NCBI RefSeq assembly: GCF_009604385.1
Contig: NZ_WEGJ01000012.1
Coordinates: 1 to 64,000 of the forward strand
Reading direction: 5' to 3'
Length of the DNA stretch: 64,000 nucleotides
Source: Streptomyces smaragdinus
GTDB taxonomy: Bacteria > Actinomycetota > Actinomycetes > Streptomycetales > Streptomycetaceae
The position numbers and the translations under genes are program-made. The notes beneath the pieces are model-generated. The model searched no databases. It worked only from the letters and a program-made list of their open reading frames with translations, and had not been told where the DNA came from. Below, in pieces: positions 8,570 through 17,010 of this stretch; positions within the stretch are counted from its first letter, which is position 1; every line of letters begins with the position of its first letter.

Positions 8570-9196
8570 TTACTTCGAGTAAAGCTCGACGATCAGCTGC
8601 TCCTGAACCTGCGTGTCGATGACCGCACGCTCAGGCATCGAGTGGACCAGGATCCGCAGCTTCGACGGGATGGACTCCAGCCACGCCGGAACCGTCTTCT
8701 CGCCGGCCTCCGCAGCCGCCACCTGGAAAGGCGTCAGGTTACGGGAGGACTCACGGACCTGGATGATGTCGTTCGGCGACACACGGGCCGACGGGATGTC
8801 GGTCTTGCGGCCGTTGACCTCGATGTGGCCGTGGCGGACCAGCTGGCGGGCGTGGTCGCGGGACTTGGCGAAGCCGGCCCGGTACACGACGTTGTCCAGC
8901 CGGGTCTCGAGGATGCGGAGCAGGTTCTCGCCGGTCTTGCCGGACTTCCTGTTCGCCTCCTCGTAGTAACCACGGAACTGCTTCTCAAGGACGCCGTAGA
9001 TGCGAGCGCACTTCTGCTTCTCGCGCTTCTGCAGCAGGTACTCGGAGTCCTTGGTGCGCCCGCGACCGTGCTCACCCGGGGGGTAAGGACGGATCTCGAT
9101 CGGGCACTTCGCGCTCTCGCACTTAGCTCCCTTGAGGAAGAGCTTCTGCTTCTCCCGACGGCATCGCTTGCAGTCGGCCCCGGTGTAACGCGCCAT
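8570..9196 (-). CDS. rpsD: 30S ribosomal protein uS4
   Basis: uS4 starts 30S assembly by binding the 5' domain of 16S rRNA; in other bacteria it also represses its own operon. The 208-residue protein has an S4 RNA-binding domain (about 95-155; VRHGHIEVNGRK) and an N-terminal zinc site with Cys9, Cys12, Cys26 and Cys31, the zinc-dependent (C+) form. A 140-base gap before rpoA would have room for a promoter, but I see none that is clear. Confidence 0.97.
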   Translation of the reverse strand: MARYTGADCKRCRREKQKLFLKGAKCESAKCPIEIRPYPPGEHGRGRTKDSEYLLQKREKQKCARIYGVLEKQFRGYYEEANRKSGKTGENLLRILETRLDNVVYRAGFAKSRDHARQLVRHGHIEVNGRKTDIPSARVSPNDIIQVRESSRNLTPFQVAAAEAGEKTVPAWLESIPSKLRILVHSMPERAVIDTQVQEQLIVELYSK

Positions 9197-9222
9197 TGTC
9201 TTAGTTCTCCTACTTCAGATGG

Positions 9223-9627
9223 TCAGACGCGGCGGCGCTTCGGCGGGCGGCATCCGTTGTGCGGGGTGGGGGTGACGTCCTGGATCGAACCCACCTCGAG
9301 GCCGGTGGCCTGGAGGGAGCGGATCGCGGTCTCACGGCCGGAGCCGGGACCCTTGACGAAGACGTCGACCTTGCGCATGCCGTGCTCCTGGGCACGGCGA
9401 GCGGCGGACTCCGCGGCCATCTGAGCGGCGAACGGCGTCGACTTGCGCGAGCCCTTGAAGCCGACGTGGCCGGCAGAGGCCCAGCTGATCACGTTACCCG
9501 CGGGGTCGGTGATCGAAATGATCGTGTTGTTGAACGTGCTCTTGATGTGAGCGTGCCCGTGGGCGACGTTCTTCTTCTCCTTGCGGCGCACCTTCTTGGC
9601 GCCGGCCGTACGGCCCTTCGGAGGCAT
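9223..9627 (-). CDS. rpsK: 30S ribosomal protein uS11
   Basis: uS11 forms part of the platform of the small subunit next to the mRNA exit and contacts 16S rRNA helix 45. The 134-residue protein shows the conserved HIKSTFNNTIISITD and GPGSGRETAIRSLQ motifs and the usual basic end PHNGCRPPKRRRV. It lies between rpsM and rpsD with gaps of 61 and 26 bases and is probably cotranscribed with them. Confidence 0.97.
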   Translation of the reverse strand: MPPKGRTAGAKKVRRKEKKNVAHGHAHIKSTFNNTIISITDPAGNVISWASAGHVGFKGSRKSTPFAAQMAAESAARRAQEHGMRKVDVFVKGPGSGRETAIRSLQATGLEVGSIQDVTPTPHNGCRPPKRRRV

Positions 9628-9688
9628 TCAGTTTCTCCCGTGGAGGTGGTCGGTCCTACGACAGCAGGTAGTGGGACCGCTGCGAGGA

Positions 9689-10069
9689 CTACTTCTTGCC
9701 CGGCTTCTTCTTGCCGGCGATCGCGCGACGCGGACCCTTGCGGGTGCGGGCGTTGGTCGAGGTGCGCTGACCGCGGACCGGCAGGCCGCGGCGGTGACGC
9801 AGGCCCTGGTAGCAGCCGATCTCAACCTTGCGGCGGATGTTCGCCTGGATCTCGCGACGGAGGTCACCCTCGGTCTCGATGTTCGCGTCCACGTAGTCAC
9901 GGATCTTGACGAGGTCTTCCTCGGTCAGATCACGGACTCGGGTGTCCGGGTCGACGCCGGTCTCGGCGAGCGTGCGCTGCGCGAGCGTACGGCCGATACC
10001 GAACACGTAGGTGAGGGCAACCTCCACACGCTTGTCGCGCGGGAGGTCAACGCCTTCGAGGCGTGCCAT
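9689..10069 (-). CDS. rpsM: 30S ribosomal protein uS13
   Basis: uS13 sits in the head of the small subunit and bridges to the 50S subunit and the P-site tRNA. The 126-residue protein starts MARLEGVDLPRDKRVEVAL and contains a helix-two-turn-helix region and the basic C-terminal stretch RGLPVRGQRTSTNARTRKG that reaches the decoding site. It follows rpmJ after a 278-base gap that contains GC hairpins near 10129-10160, so an internal promoter or attenuator is possible. Confidence 0.97.
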   Translation of the reverse strand: MARLEGVDLPRDKRVEVALTYVFGIGRTLAQRTLAETGVDPDTRVRDLTEEDLVKIRDYVDANIETEGDLRREIQANIRRKVEIGCYQGLRHRRGLPVRGQRTSTNARTRKGPRRAIAGKKKPGKK

Positions 10070-10347
10070 GAATCTGGCTCCTGATGACTAGTCGGAGGTC
10101 TGACGCAGCACCGTTCCCGTAGCCGCCTCCGGGGCTGTGCCCCGGGCCCCGCGAAACGGGGTGGTCGGTCGTACATACAGGCCGGGTCCTCGGCCTCCGA
10201 GCCGAGGGTGTCGTCCCACGGGGTGCTGCCGCACACTGCCGGCGCTGCCTCACCGCGGGGGTCGGGTACTGCGTATCTGTCGTTATTCGCTTGTGCGTCG
10301 CGCGAACGGAGGTTCGCTGAGAACTGCGAGGTGCAGGTCGGCGTGCG

Positions 10348-10461
10348 TCAGCCCTGGCGCTGCTTGTGGCGCAGGTTGTCGCAGATGACCATGACCCGGC
10401 CGTGACGGCGGATCACCTTGCACTTGTCGCAGATCTTCTTGACGCTCGGCTTGACCTTCAT
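10348..10461 (-). CDS. rpmJ: 50S ribosomal protein bL36
   Basis: A complete 37-residue bL36 is encoded, reading MKVKPSVKKICDKCKVIRR and ending HKQRQG. bL36 is the smallest large-subunit protein and helps organise 23S rRNA helices near the GTPase centre. Cys11, Cys14, Cys27 and His32 form the zinc site, so this is the zinc-dependent version; streptomycetes often keep a zinc-free copy elsewhere. It lies 65 bases downstream of infA and upstream of rpsM, the standard order. Confidence 0.96.
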   Translation of the reverse strand: MKVKPSVKKICDKCKVIRRHGRVMVICDNLRHKQRQG

Positions 10462-10526
10462 TGGTTCTGAGGTCCTCCGGGTCGGTGCCCTGACGTCCCA
10501 CGGGAGGCGGGACATCCGAGCAAGAT

Positions 10527-10748
10527 CTACTTGTAGCGGTAGACGATCCGTCCGCGCGTCAGGTCGTACGGAGAGAGCTCCACCACGACCCGGTCGTCGG
10601 GAAGGATACGGATGTAGTGCATCCGCATCTTGCCGCTGATGTGCGCGAGGACCTGGTGCCCGTTCTGGAGCTCTACCCTGAACATGGCGTTCGGCAGAGA
10701 CTCGACGACGGTGCCCTCGATCTCGATGGCCCCTTGTTTTTTGGCCAT
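10527..10748 (-). CDS. infA: Translation initiation factor IF-1
   Basis: IF-1 is a single OB-fold protein that blocks the A site of the 30S subunit during initiation. All 73 residues are standard, from MAKKQGAIEIEGTVVESLP to the end RGRIVYRYK. It opens the infA-rpmJ-rpsM-rpsK-rpsD-rpoA-rplQ run. The 203 bases upstream contain a TAGACT -10-like hexamer, so an operon promoter may start here, separate from map. Confidence 0.98.
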   Translation of the reverse strand: MAKKQGAIEIEGTVVESLPNAMFRVELQNGHQVLAHISGKMRMHYIRILPDDRVVVELSPYDLTRGRIVYRYK

Positions 10749-10826
10749 ACCTGAGTGCTACACCTTCCGGATTGGCTACCTGGGGTGGTCCGTGAGCGCA
10801 CGAGGGCGCACAAGGACCGACGAGTC

Positions 10827-10832
10827 AGTCTA
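10827..10832 (-). promoter_or_regulatory. Possible -10 element upstream of infA
   Basis: TAGACT on the minus strand fits the housekeeping -10 consensus and lies about 80 bases before the infA ATG. The -35 region 17-19 bases further upstream (TTCGCCTT) is weak, so this is only a candidate start for the alpha operon. Confidence 0.35.
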
Positions 10833-10951
10833 CGCGACGCGCCAGTAAAAGGCGAAATCGGGATTCTCCCCAGCACGGGTGATCCTTACGCCCCCGTTCC
10901 GCACCGCGGGCAAAGCCCCCGGGAATCGTGGCCGCGGCCGCGTGGCGGGCA

Positions 10952-11788
10952 TTACCCGAGGGGGTCGGGCGCCGCCTCCACGCCGAGCTCCGCCAGCTTC
11001 GCCCGGCCTCCGTCGGGAGCCGTCAGGACAAGCGGTCCCGCCTCCGTCAGCGCGACGGAATGCTCCCAGTGCGACGACCACGAACCGTCGTCGGTCTTGA
11101 CCGTCCACTCGTCGTCCAGGACATGCGTCCTGGGGGTCCCCAGGCTGACCATGGGCTCGATCGCGAGACAGAGCCCCGGCACCAGCTTCGGCCCCTTCCC
11201 CCGCCGCCGGTCCACGTAATTCAGCAGATGCGGGTCCATGTGCATCGCGGACCCGATCCCGTGCCCCCCGTAATCCTCGATGATCCCGTACTTCCCCGAC
11301 GAGGGCCGCGGCTGCCGCCGGATGTACCCCTCGATGGCCTTCGACACATCGACCAGCCGGTTCCCCCGCCGCATGGCGGCGATCCCGGCCCACATCGACT
11401 CCTCCGTCACCCGGCTGAGCTCGAGCAGCTCCGGACGGTGACCGGACCCCACGAAGACCGTGATGGCCGCGTCCCCGTGCCATCCGTCGACGATCGCCCC
11501 CGCGTCGATGGAGATCACGTCCCCCGACGCCAGTACGGTCTCCCGGTCCGGGATCCCGTGCACGACCACGTCATTCACCGACGTACAGATATTGCCGGGG
11601 AATCCCCCGTACCCCAGGAAATTCGGCCGCGCCCCGTGATCGGCGAGCACCTTCGCCGCGATCTCGTCGAGCTCCTTGGTGCTCACACCCGGCTGCGCGG
11701 CCTCCGCGCATGCCGCGTGCATCGCGGCCACGACGAGCCCCGCCTCGCGCATCTTCGCGATCTGCTCGGGGTTCTTGATCTCCACCAT
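10952..11788 (-). CDS. map: Methionine aminopeptidase, type I
   Basis: This enzyme removes the initiator methionine from new proteins using two metal ions. The 278-residue form from MVEIKNPEQIAKM matches the family; 15 upstream codons are open but lack a ribosome site, whereas AAGGCGG precedes this ATG. The metal ligands are visible in SIDAGAIVDGWHGDAA (two Asp), GGHGIGSAMH (His), LAIEPMVS (Glu) and SSHWEHSVALTE (Glu). It follows adk after a strong hairpin, so it is probably only partly coupled to secY-adk. Confidence 0.95.
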   Translation of the reverse strand: MVEIKNPEQIAKMREAGLVVAAMHAACAEAAQPGVSTKELDEIAAKVLADHGARPNFLGYGGFPGNICTSVNDVVVHGIPDRETVLASGDVISIDAGAIVDGWHGDAAITVFVGSGHRPELLELSRVTEESMWAGIAAMRRGNRLVDVSKAIEGYIRRQPRPSSGKYGIIEDYGGHGIGSAMHMDPHLLNYVDRRRGKGPKLVPGLCLAIEPMVSLGTPRTHVLDDEWTVKTDDGSWSSHWEHSVALTEAGPLVLTAPDGGRAKLAELGVEAAPDPLG

Positions 11789-11865
11789 CGGGACTGCCGC
11801 CTTCTGCACGGGTCGGGGACTACGGATTTCCACGATACGCGCCCCGTATCAACGAAATGAAAACG

Positions 11866-11901
11866 CCGAGGGCCGGTCCCGTACCGACGGAACCGGCCCT
11901 C
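11866..11901 (-). terminator. Terminator after adk
   Basis: A perfect 11-bp stem (CGAGGGCCGGT with ACCGGCCCTCG, 14-base loop) begins 22 bases after the adk stop. It separates adk from map. Confidence 0.7.
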
Positions 11902-11922
11902 GAGGCGTGAATACGGGGCGTC

Positions 11923-12573
11923 CTACTCGGACGGCAGTGCCGCCATCGCCCGCTGCGTGACCTCGGTCACCGTACCCAGCGCGGAGATGGTCGTGACCAG
12001 ACCCTGCGACTGGTAGTACTCGATGATCGGCTCGGTCTGCGTGTGGTAGACCTCGAGCCGCTTGCGGACGGTGTCCTCGCTGTCGTCGTCACGCTGGTAG
12101 AGCTCGCCGCCGCAGGTGTCGCAGACGCCGGCCTTCTTCGGGGCGTTGTACTCGACGTGGAACACGTGCGCCGAGTCGTTGCGGCAGATGCGCCGGCCGG
12201 CGATCCGCTTGACGACCTCGTCCTCCGGGACCTCCAGGTCCAGCACGGCGTCGATCTTCATGCCGGCGTCCTTGAGCATCTCGTCGAGGGCCTCGGCCTG
12301 GGCGACGTTGCGCGGGAAGCCGTCGAGCAGGAAGCCGCCCGTGGCGTCCGGCTGCTCCATGCGGTCCTGCGCCATACCGATCGTGACCTCGTCGGGCACC
12401 AGCTGTCCCGCGTCCATGTAGGACTTCGCGCGCAGCCCGAGCTCCGTGCCCTGGCTGATGTTGGCGCGGAACAGGTCGCCCGTGGAGATGTGCGGGATCG
12501 ACAGGTTCTTGGCGAGGTACGCGGCCTGCGTGCCCTTGCCCGCGCCCGGCGGTCCGACGAGGACGATTCGCAT
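11923..12573 (-). CDS. adk: Adenylate kinase
   Basis: Adk interconverts ATP + AMP and two ADP. The 216-residue protein has the P-loop GPPGAGKGT (7-15), the AMP-site segment STGDLFRANI, GFLLDGFPRN, and a long LID domain with Cys residues (RRICRNDSAH ... CDTCGGELYQRDDD) like the zinc-bearing LID of Gram-positive enzymes. Its ATG shares one base with the secY stop (TGATG), so translation is coupled to SecY, the order found in most bacteria. Confidence 0.97.
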   Translation of the reverse strand: MRIVLVGPPGAGKGTQAAYLAKNLSIPHISTGDLFRANISQGTELGLRAKSYMDAGQLVPDEVTIGMAQDRMEQPDATGGFLLDGFPRNVAQAEALDEMLKDAGMKIDAVLDLEVPEDEVVKRIAGRRICRNDSAHVFHVEYNAPKKAGVCDTCGGELYQRDDDSEDTVRKRLEVYHTQTEPIIEYYQSQGLVTTISALGTVTEVTQRAMAALPSE

Positions 12574-13886
12574 CAGCGGAGGAACCCTTCGTAATTTCGC
12601 TGCTGAAGCTGACTCTCGATCTGCTTCACAGTCTCGAGGCCGACACCCACGATGATCAGGATGCTCGTGCCACCGAACGGGAAGTTCTGGTCGGCGTTGA
12701 ACAGAACCAGAGCAACCGTCGGAACCAGGGCGATCAGCCCCAGGTAGAGGGAGCCCGGCCAGGTGATCCGGTTGAGCACGTAGCTCAGATACTCCGCGGT
12801 AGGACGGCCTGCCCGGATGCCCGGGATGAACCCACCATACTTCTTCATGTTGTCGGCGACTTCCTCGGGGTTGAACGTGATCGCCACGTAGAAGAAGGCG
12901 AAGAACACGATCATGAGGAAATACGCGCACACGTACCAGGCCGACCCGGTGTTCACCAGGTTCTGCTGGACCCAAGTGGCCCAGCCGGCGGTGGAGTTCG
13001 TGAACTGCACGATCAGTGCGGGGATGTAGAGCAGCGACGAGGCGAAGATGACGGGAATCACACCCGCCTGGTTCACCTTCAGCGGGATGTACGTGGACGT
13101 ACCGCCGTAGGAGCGGCGCCCGACCATCCGCTTCGCGTACTGCACGGGGACCCGGCGCTGGGCCTGCTCGACGAAGACCACGAGGCCGACCATCGCCAGA
13201 CCGAGCGCGATGACGACGATGAACTCGCCCCAGCCGCCCGCGATCTTGCCGGACTGCTTGATGGCCCACAGCGAGCCGGGGAAGCCGGCGGCGATGGAGA
13301 CGAACATCAGCATCGACATGCCGTTGCCGATGCCGCGGTCGGTGATGAGCTCACCGAGCCACATGATGACCGCGGTGCCGGCGGTCATCGTGATCACCAT
13401 CGTGACGATGGTGAAGATGCCGTCGTCCGGGATGATCTGGTTGTTGGCCGAACACGTCGGGAAGAGCGAGCCGGAACGGGCGGTGGCCACCAGACCCGTG
13501 CCCTGCAGGATCGCGAGGGCGACCGTCAGATACCGGGTGTACTGGGTGATCTTTGTCGTACCGGACTGGCCCTCTTTCTTCAGGGCTTCCAGTCGCGGGA
13601 TGACCACGGTCAGCAGCTGCAGGATGATGCTCGCCGTGATGTACGGCATGATCCCGAGCGCGAAGATGGTCAGCTGGAGCAGCGCACCGCCGGAGAACAT
13701 GTTGACGAGGCCGAAGAGTCCGGAGCTCGACTCGATCTCGTCCATGCACGTGTTGACGGCCTCATAGCTGACTCCCGGCAGGGGGATATGCGCGCCCAGC
13801 CGGAAGAGCAGAATGATGCCCAGCACGAACAGCAGCTTCTTGCGCAGGTCGGGAGTCTGGAACGCCCGGGCGAACGCGGTGAGCAC
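12573..13886 (-). CDS. secY: Preprotein translocase subunit SecY
   Basis: SecY is the channel of the Sec translocon in the cytoplasmic membrane. At 437 residues, with about ten hydrophobic helices, it is full length. The start is a GTG behind a strong AGGAGG; the N-terminus MLTAFARAFQTPDLRKKLLF and the plug-side motif HIPLPG are typical. A terminator-like hairpin lies upstream after rplO, with an A/T-richer stretch, so secY-adk probably has its own promoter. Confidence 0.97.
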   Translation of the reverse strand: MLTAFARAFQTPDLRKKLLFVLGIILLFRLGAHIPLPGVSYEAVNTCMDEIESSSGLFGLVNMFSGGALLQLTIFALGIMPYITASIILQLLTVVIPRLEALKKEGQSGTTKITQYTRYLTVALAILQGTGLVATARSGSLFPTCSANNQIIPDDGIFTIVTMVITMTAGTAVIMWLGELITDRGIGNGMSMLMFVSIAAGFPGSLWAIKQSGKIAGGWGEFIVVIALGLAMVGLVVFVEQAQRRVPVQYAKRMVGRRSYGGTSTYIPLKVNQAGVIPVIFASSLLYIPALIVQFTNSTAGWATWVQQNLVNTGSAWYVCAYFLMIVFFAFFYVAITFNPEEVADNMKKYGGFIPGIRAGRPTAEYLSYVLNRITWPGSLYLGLIALVPTVALVLFNADQNFPFGGTSILIIVGVGLETVKQIESQLQQRNYEGFLR

Positions 13887-14041
13887 GGTGCCTCCTGCGG
13901 CCCCCGTGTTCGAGCACGAGGACTGACGGTCATGAATTCAACGGATTAATGCGGTCAAATGCCGCTTGACGCAAGGCTCTCCCGCGACAGACGACAGTGG
14001 TCGCCACCTTACCGGCGACTATGCCGGTCGCGGAACGACCA

Positions 14042-14072
14042 ACCGGGGTTGCCCTTGAAGGACAACCCCGGT
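14042..14072 (-). terminator. Terminator between rplO and secY
   Basis: A perfect 10-bp stem (ACCGGGGTTG with CAACCCCGGT) starts 12 bases after the rplO stop. It marks the probable end of the spc ribosomal transcript and leaves about 155 bases for a secY promoter. Confidence 0.7.
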
Positions 14073-14084
14073 AGTTCGTCACAT

Positions 14085-14540
14085 TCAGACGAGCTCTGTC
14101 ACGGAACCACCCGCGGCAGTGATCTTCTCCTTGGCCGAACCGGAGACCTTGTCGACGGCCACGGTCAGCGCCACGGAGATCTCGCCCTGGCCCAGGACCT
14201 TGACGAGGCTGTTCTTGCGCACCGCGCCCTTGGCGACCAGATCGGCCACCGTGACCTCGCCGCCCTCGGGGTAGAGGGTCGCGAGCTTGTCCAGGTTGAC
14301 GACCTGGAACTCGGTGCGGAACGGGTTCTTGAAGCCCTTGAGCTTCGGCAGGCGCATGTGGAGGGGCATCTGCCCGCCCTCGAAGCGCTCCGGAACCTGG
14401 TAACGGGCCTTGGTGCCCTTGGTACCACGACCGGCCGTCTTACCCTTCGACGCCTCACCACGACCCACACGGGTCTTGGCGGTCTTGGCGCCCGGGGCGG
14501 GACGGAGGTTGTGGACCTTCAGCGGGTTGTTCTCCGCCAT
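14085..14540 (-). CDS. rplO: 50S ribosomal protein uL15
   Basis: uL15 is a late-assembly protein that threads into 23S rRNA near the central protuberance. It has 151 residues; the unfolded Gly/Lys-rich start (VHNLRPAPGAKTAKTRVGRG and GKTAGRGTKG) and the C-terminal domain (GEVTVADLVAKGAV) are conserved. Only a single base separates it from the rpmD stop, so the two are translationally linked. Confidence 0.97.
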   Translation of the reverse strand: MAENNPLKVHNLRPAPGAKTAKTRVGRGEASKGKTAGRGTKGTKARYQVPERFEGGQMPLHMRLPKLKGFKNPFRTEFQVVNLDKLATLYPEGGEVTVADLVAKGAVRKNSLVKVLGQGEISVALTVAVDKVSGSAKEKITAAGGSVTELV

Positions 14541-14541
14541 G

Positions 14542-14724
14542 TCAGTCGACCTCCTCGACCGTCACGAGGTGGCGGACGGTGTGCACCATTCCGCGGATCT
14601 CGGGGCGGTCCTCCTTGACGACGCTGTCGTGCAGGCGCTTGAGGCCCAGCGAACGCAGCGTGTCGCGGTGGTTCTGCTTGCTGCCGATGTAGGACTTGGT
14701 CTGGGTGATCTTGAGCTGTGCCAT
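14542..14724 (-). CDS. rpmD: 50S ribosomal protein uL30
   Basis: uL30 is a 60-residue large-subunit protein. Its sequence starts MAQLKITQTKSYIGSKQNH and ends RHLVTVEEVD, a complete ferredoxin-like fold. The real start is the ATG at 14724, which overlaps the rpsE stop by one base (TAATG); the longer open frame upstream is only a shadow of rpsE. Confidence 0.95.
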   Translation of the reverse strand: MAQLKITQTKSYIGSKQNHRDTLRSLGLKRLHDSVVKEDRPEIRGMVHTVRHLVTVEEVD

Positions 14725-15326
14725 TACGCACTCACCCCGGCCCGCGCCCGCAGCAGAGCGGCGGGAGCAACGTCCTCCAGCGGCAGACCACGACGGGCCG
14801 CGATCTCCTCGGGGCGCTGAAGGCCCTTCAGAGCGGCCACCGTGGCGTGCACGATGTTGATCGGGTTCGAGGAGCCGAGCGACTTGCTCAGCACGTCGTG
14901 GATGCCGGCGCACTCGAGCACGGCGCGCACGGGACCACCGGCGATGACACCGGTACCCGGCGAAGCCGGCTTGAGCAGGACGACGCCCGCGGCCTCTTCA
15001 CCCTGGATCGGGTGCGGGATGGTGCCCTGGATCCGGGGGACCTTGAAGAAGTTCTTCTTGGCCTCCTCGACACCCTTGGCGATGGCGGCCGGAACTTCCT
15101 TGGCCTTGCCGTAGCCGACACCAACCGTGCCGTCACCGTCGCCCACCACGACCAGCGCGGTGAAGCTGAAGCGACGACCACCCTTCACAACCTTGGCGAC
15201 GCGGTTGATCGCGACAACGCGCTCAACGTAAGCGGTCTTCTCGGCGGCAGCGCCACCGTCACGGCCCTTCCGGTCCCGCCGCTCGCCGCCACCTGCGCCG
15301 CCACCGCGGCGCTGGGGTCCAGCCAT
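14724..15326 (-). CDS. rpsE: 30S ribosomal protein uS5
   Basis: uS5 acts in decoding accuracy and mRNA unwinding at the 30S entry site. It has 200 residues, longer than E. coli S5 (166), owing to a Gly/Arg-rich N-terminus (AGPQRRGGGAGGGERRDRKG) and a short C-terminal extension. The double-stranded-RNA-binding-like domain (VVAINRVAKVVKGGRRFSF) and the S5 C-terminal domain (AGIHDVLSKSLGSSNPINIV) are intact. Confidence 0.97.
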   Translation of the reverse strand: MAGPQRRGGGAGGGERRDRKGRDGGAAAEKTAYVERVVAINRVAKVVKGGRRFSFTALVVVGDGDGTVGVGYGKAKEVPAAIAKGVEEAKKNFFKVPRIQGTIPHPIQGEEAAGVVLLKPASPGTGVIAGGPVRAVLECAGIHDVLSKSLGSSNPINIVHATVAALKGLQRPEEIAARRGLPLEDVAPAALLRARAGVSA

Positions 15327-15340
15327 TGGTCTACCCTCTC

Positions 15341-15724
15341 TCAGAACTTGAGCCCGGCCTCGCGGGCGGCGTCGGCCAGGGCGGCGATGCGCCCGGCGTA
15401 CCTGTTGCCACCGCGGTCGAAGACCACGGCCTCGACACCCGCAGCCTTGGCACGCTCAGCGACCAGGGCACCCACCTTCTGGGCCACAGCGGACTTGTCA
15501 CCCTCGCCGCCGCGGATGGACGCGTCCATCGACGAGGCGGAGGCCAGCGTGTGACCCGCCAGGTCGTCGATGACCTGCGCCACCATGTGGCGGTTCGAGC
15601 GCGTCACGACAAGACGGGGGCGCTCCGGCGTGCCGGAGACCTTCTTGCGGACGCGGATGTGACGGCGCTTGGCCGCGACACGCTTGTATGCGTCGCCCTT
15701 GGCGATCTTCACACCGTATGCCAT
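15341..15724 (-). CDS. rplR: 50S ribosomal protein uL18
   Basis: uL18 binds 5S rRNA and helps place it in the central protuberance. The 127-residue protein has the basic N-terminus AKRRHIRVRKKVSGTPERPR and the conserved end AALADAAREAGLKF. It is separated from rplF by three bases and from rpsE by 14 bases, consistent with one polycistronic message. Confidence 0.97.
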   Translation of the reverse strand: MAYGVKIAKGDAYKRVAAKRRHIRVRKKVSGTPERPRLVVTRSNRHMVAQVIDDLAGHTLASASSMDASIRGGEGDKSAVAQKVGALVAERAKAAGVEAVVFDRGGNRYAGRIAALADAAREAGLKF

Positions 15725-15727
15725 GGC

Positions 15728-16267
15728 TTACTTACCAGCCTTTCCGACCTTGCGGCGGATGACTTCGCCTTCGTACTTGACGCCCTTGGCCTTGTACGGG
15801 TCAGGCTTGCGGAGCTTCCGGATCTGCGCCGCGATCTCGCCGACCTTCTGCTTGTCGATGCCCTCGACGCTGAAGCGCGTCGGAGCCTCGACCTTGAAGG
15901 TGATGCCCTCGGGGGCCTCGACGAGGATCGGGTGGCTGTATCCGAGCGAGAACTCGAGGTTCGAGCCCTTGGCCAGAACGCGGTAACCGACACCGCTGAT
16001 CTCGAGCTTCTTGACGTAGCCCTGGGTCACGCCGGTGACCATGTTCGCCACCAGCGTGCGGGACAGGCCGTGCAGGGCCTTGTTCTTGCGCTCGTCGTTC
16101 GGACGCGAGACGACGATCGTGCCGTCCTCGCCCTTCGCGACCTCGATCGGCGCGGCAACGGTGTGCGAGAGGGAACCCTTGGGGCCCTTCACAGCGACCG
16201 TACGGCCGTCGATGGTGACGTCCACACCGGCGGGAACCTGGACGGGCAGCTTGCCAATACGCGACAT
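15728..16267 (-). CDS. rplF: 50S ribosomal protein uL6
   Basis: uL6 contacts the sarcin-ricin loop region, near where elongation factors bind. It has 179 residues made of two repeated domains, opening MSRIGKLPVQVPAGVDVTI, with the C-terminal signature RKPDPYKAKGVKYEGEVIR. The gap to rpsH is 23 bases and holds the ribosome site. Confidence 0.97.
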   Translation of the reverse strand: MSRIGKLPVQVPAGVDVTIDGRTVAVKGPKGSLSHTVAAPIEVAKGEDGTIVVSRPNDERKNKALHGLSRTLVANMVTGVTQGYVKKLEISGVGYRVLAKGSNLEFSLGYSHPILVEAPEGITFKVEAPTRFSVEGIDKQKVGEIAAQIRKLRKPDPYKAKGVKYEGEVIRRKVGKAGK

Positions 16268-16290
16268 GTTGCTATTCCTCCGTTCCCTGG

Positions 16291-16689
16291 TTACCAGACG
16301 TAGGCGAGGACTTCCCCACCTACGCCCTTCTTCTGCGCCTGCTGGCCGGTCAGGAGACCGTGGGACGTGGAGATGATCGCCACGCCCAGGCCGCCGAGGA
16401 CCTTCGGCACATTGGTGGACTTCGCGTAGACCCGAAGGCCCGGCTTCGAAATCCGCTTGATGCCGGCGATCGAACGCTCGCGGTTCGGGCCGAACTTCAG
16501 CTCGAGGACGAGGTTCTTGCCGACCTCCGCGTCCTCGGTGCGCCAGCCGGTGATGTAGCCCTCCTGCTGGAGGATCTCCGCGATGTGCGACTTGATCTTG
16601 CTGTGCGGCATCTTCACGGAGTCGTGGTACGCCGAGTTAGCGTTACGCAGACGGGTCAGCATGTCTGCGATCGGGTCAGTCATGGTCAT
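16291..16689 (-). CDS. rpsH: 30S ribosomal protein uS8
   Basis: uS8 binds the central domain of 16S rRNA and, in E. coli, represses the spc operon. The start MTMTDPIADMLTRLRNAN gives 132 residues, the Streptomyces length; the open frame extends 21 codons further without a ribosome site. The conserved C-terminus STSHGLLTGQQAQKKGVGGE and GEVLAYVW is present. A 132-base gap to rpsN upstream may hold a regulatory site, but no hairpin stands out. Confidence 0.97.
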   Translation of the reverse strand: MTMTDPIADMLTRLRNANSAYHDSVKMPHSKIKSHIAEILQQEGYITGWRTEDAEVGKNLVLELKFGPNRERSIAGIKRISKPGLRVYAKSTNVPKVLGGLGVAIISTSHGLLTGQQAQKKGVGGEVLAYVW

Positions 16690-16821
16690 GTGATGGCCTT
16701 CGGCCTCTCTCGCCGCGGTTTCCTGTCTGTTCCGTCCCTCTCCCCCGCGCACGAGGCGCGGGGGCGGGTGTGGAGCGGGGACCTACGGCGTAGTAGCTGG
16801 TTTTGCCGAGAGCGACTGGAA

Positions 16822-17007
16822 TTACCAGGAGCTCTTGGTCACGCCCGGCAGCTCGCCGCGGTGCGCCATCTCACGGAGGCACACACGGCACAGGCCGAAC
16901 TTGCGGTACACGGAGTGGGGCCGGCCACAGCGCTGGCAGCGCGTGTAGGCACGCACACCGAACTTGGGCTTACGGGCGGCCTTGGCAATGAGAGCCTTCT
17001 TCGCCAC
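16822..17007 (-). CDS. rpsN: 30S ribosomal protein uS14, zinc-binding type
   Basis: This is the short, 61-residue uS14 of Gram-positive type (often called rpsN1 or rpsZ). uS14 is a late-assembly protein in the head of the 30S subunit. Cys24, Cys27, Cys40 and Cys43 form a CxxC-x12-CxxC zinc site. Many actinobacteria also carry a longer zinc-free paralogue induced under zinc limitation; that is not in this window. Three bases separate it from rplE. Confidence 0.96.
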   Translation of the reverse strand: MAKKALIAKAARKPKFGVRAYTRCQRCGRPHSVYRKFGLCRVCLREMAHRGELPGVTKSSW

Positions 17008-17010
17008 GGC

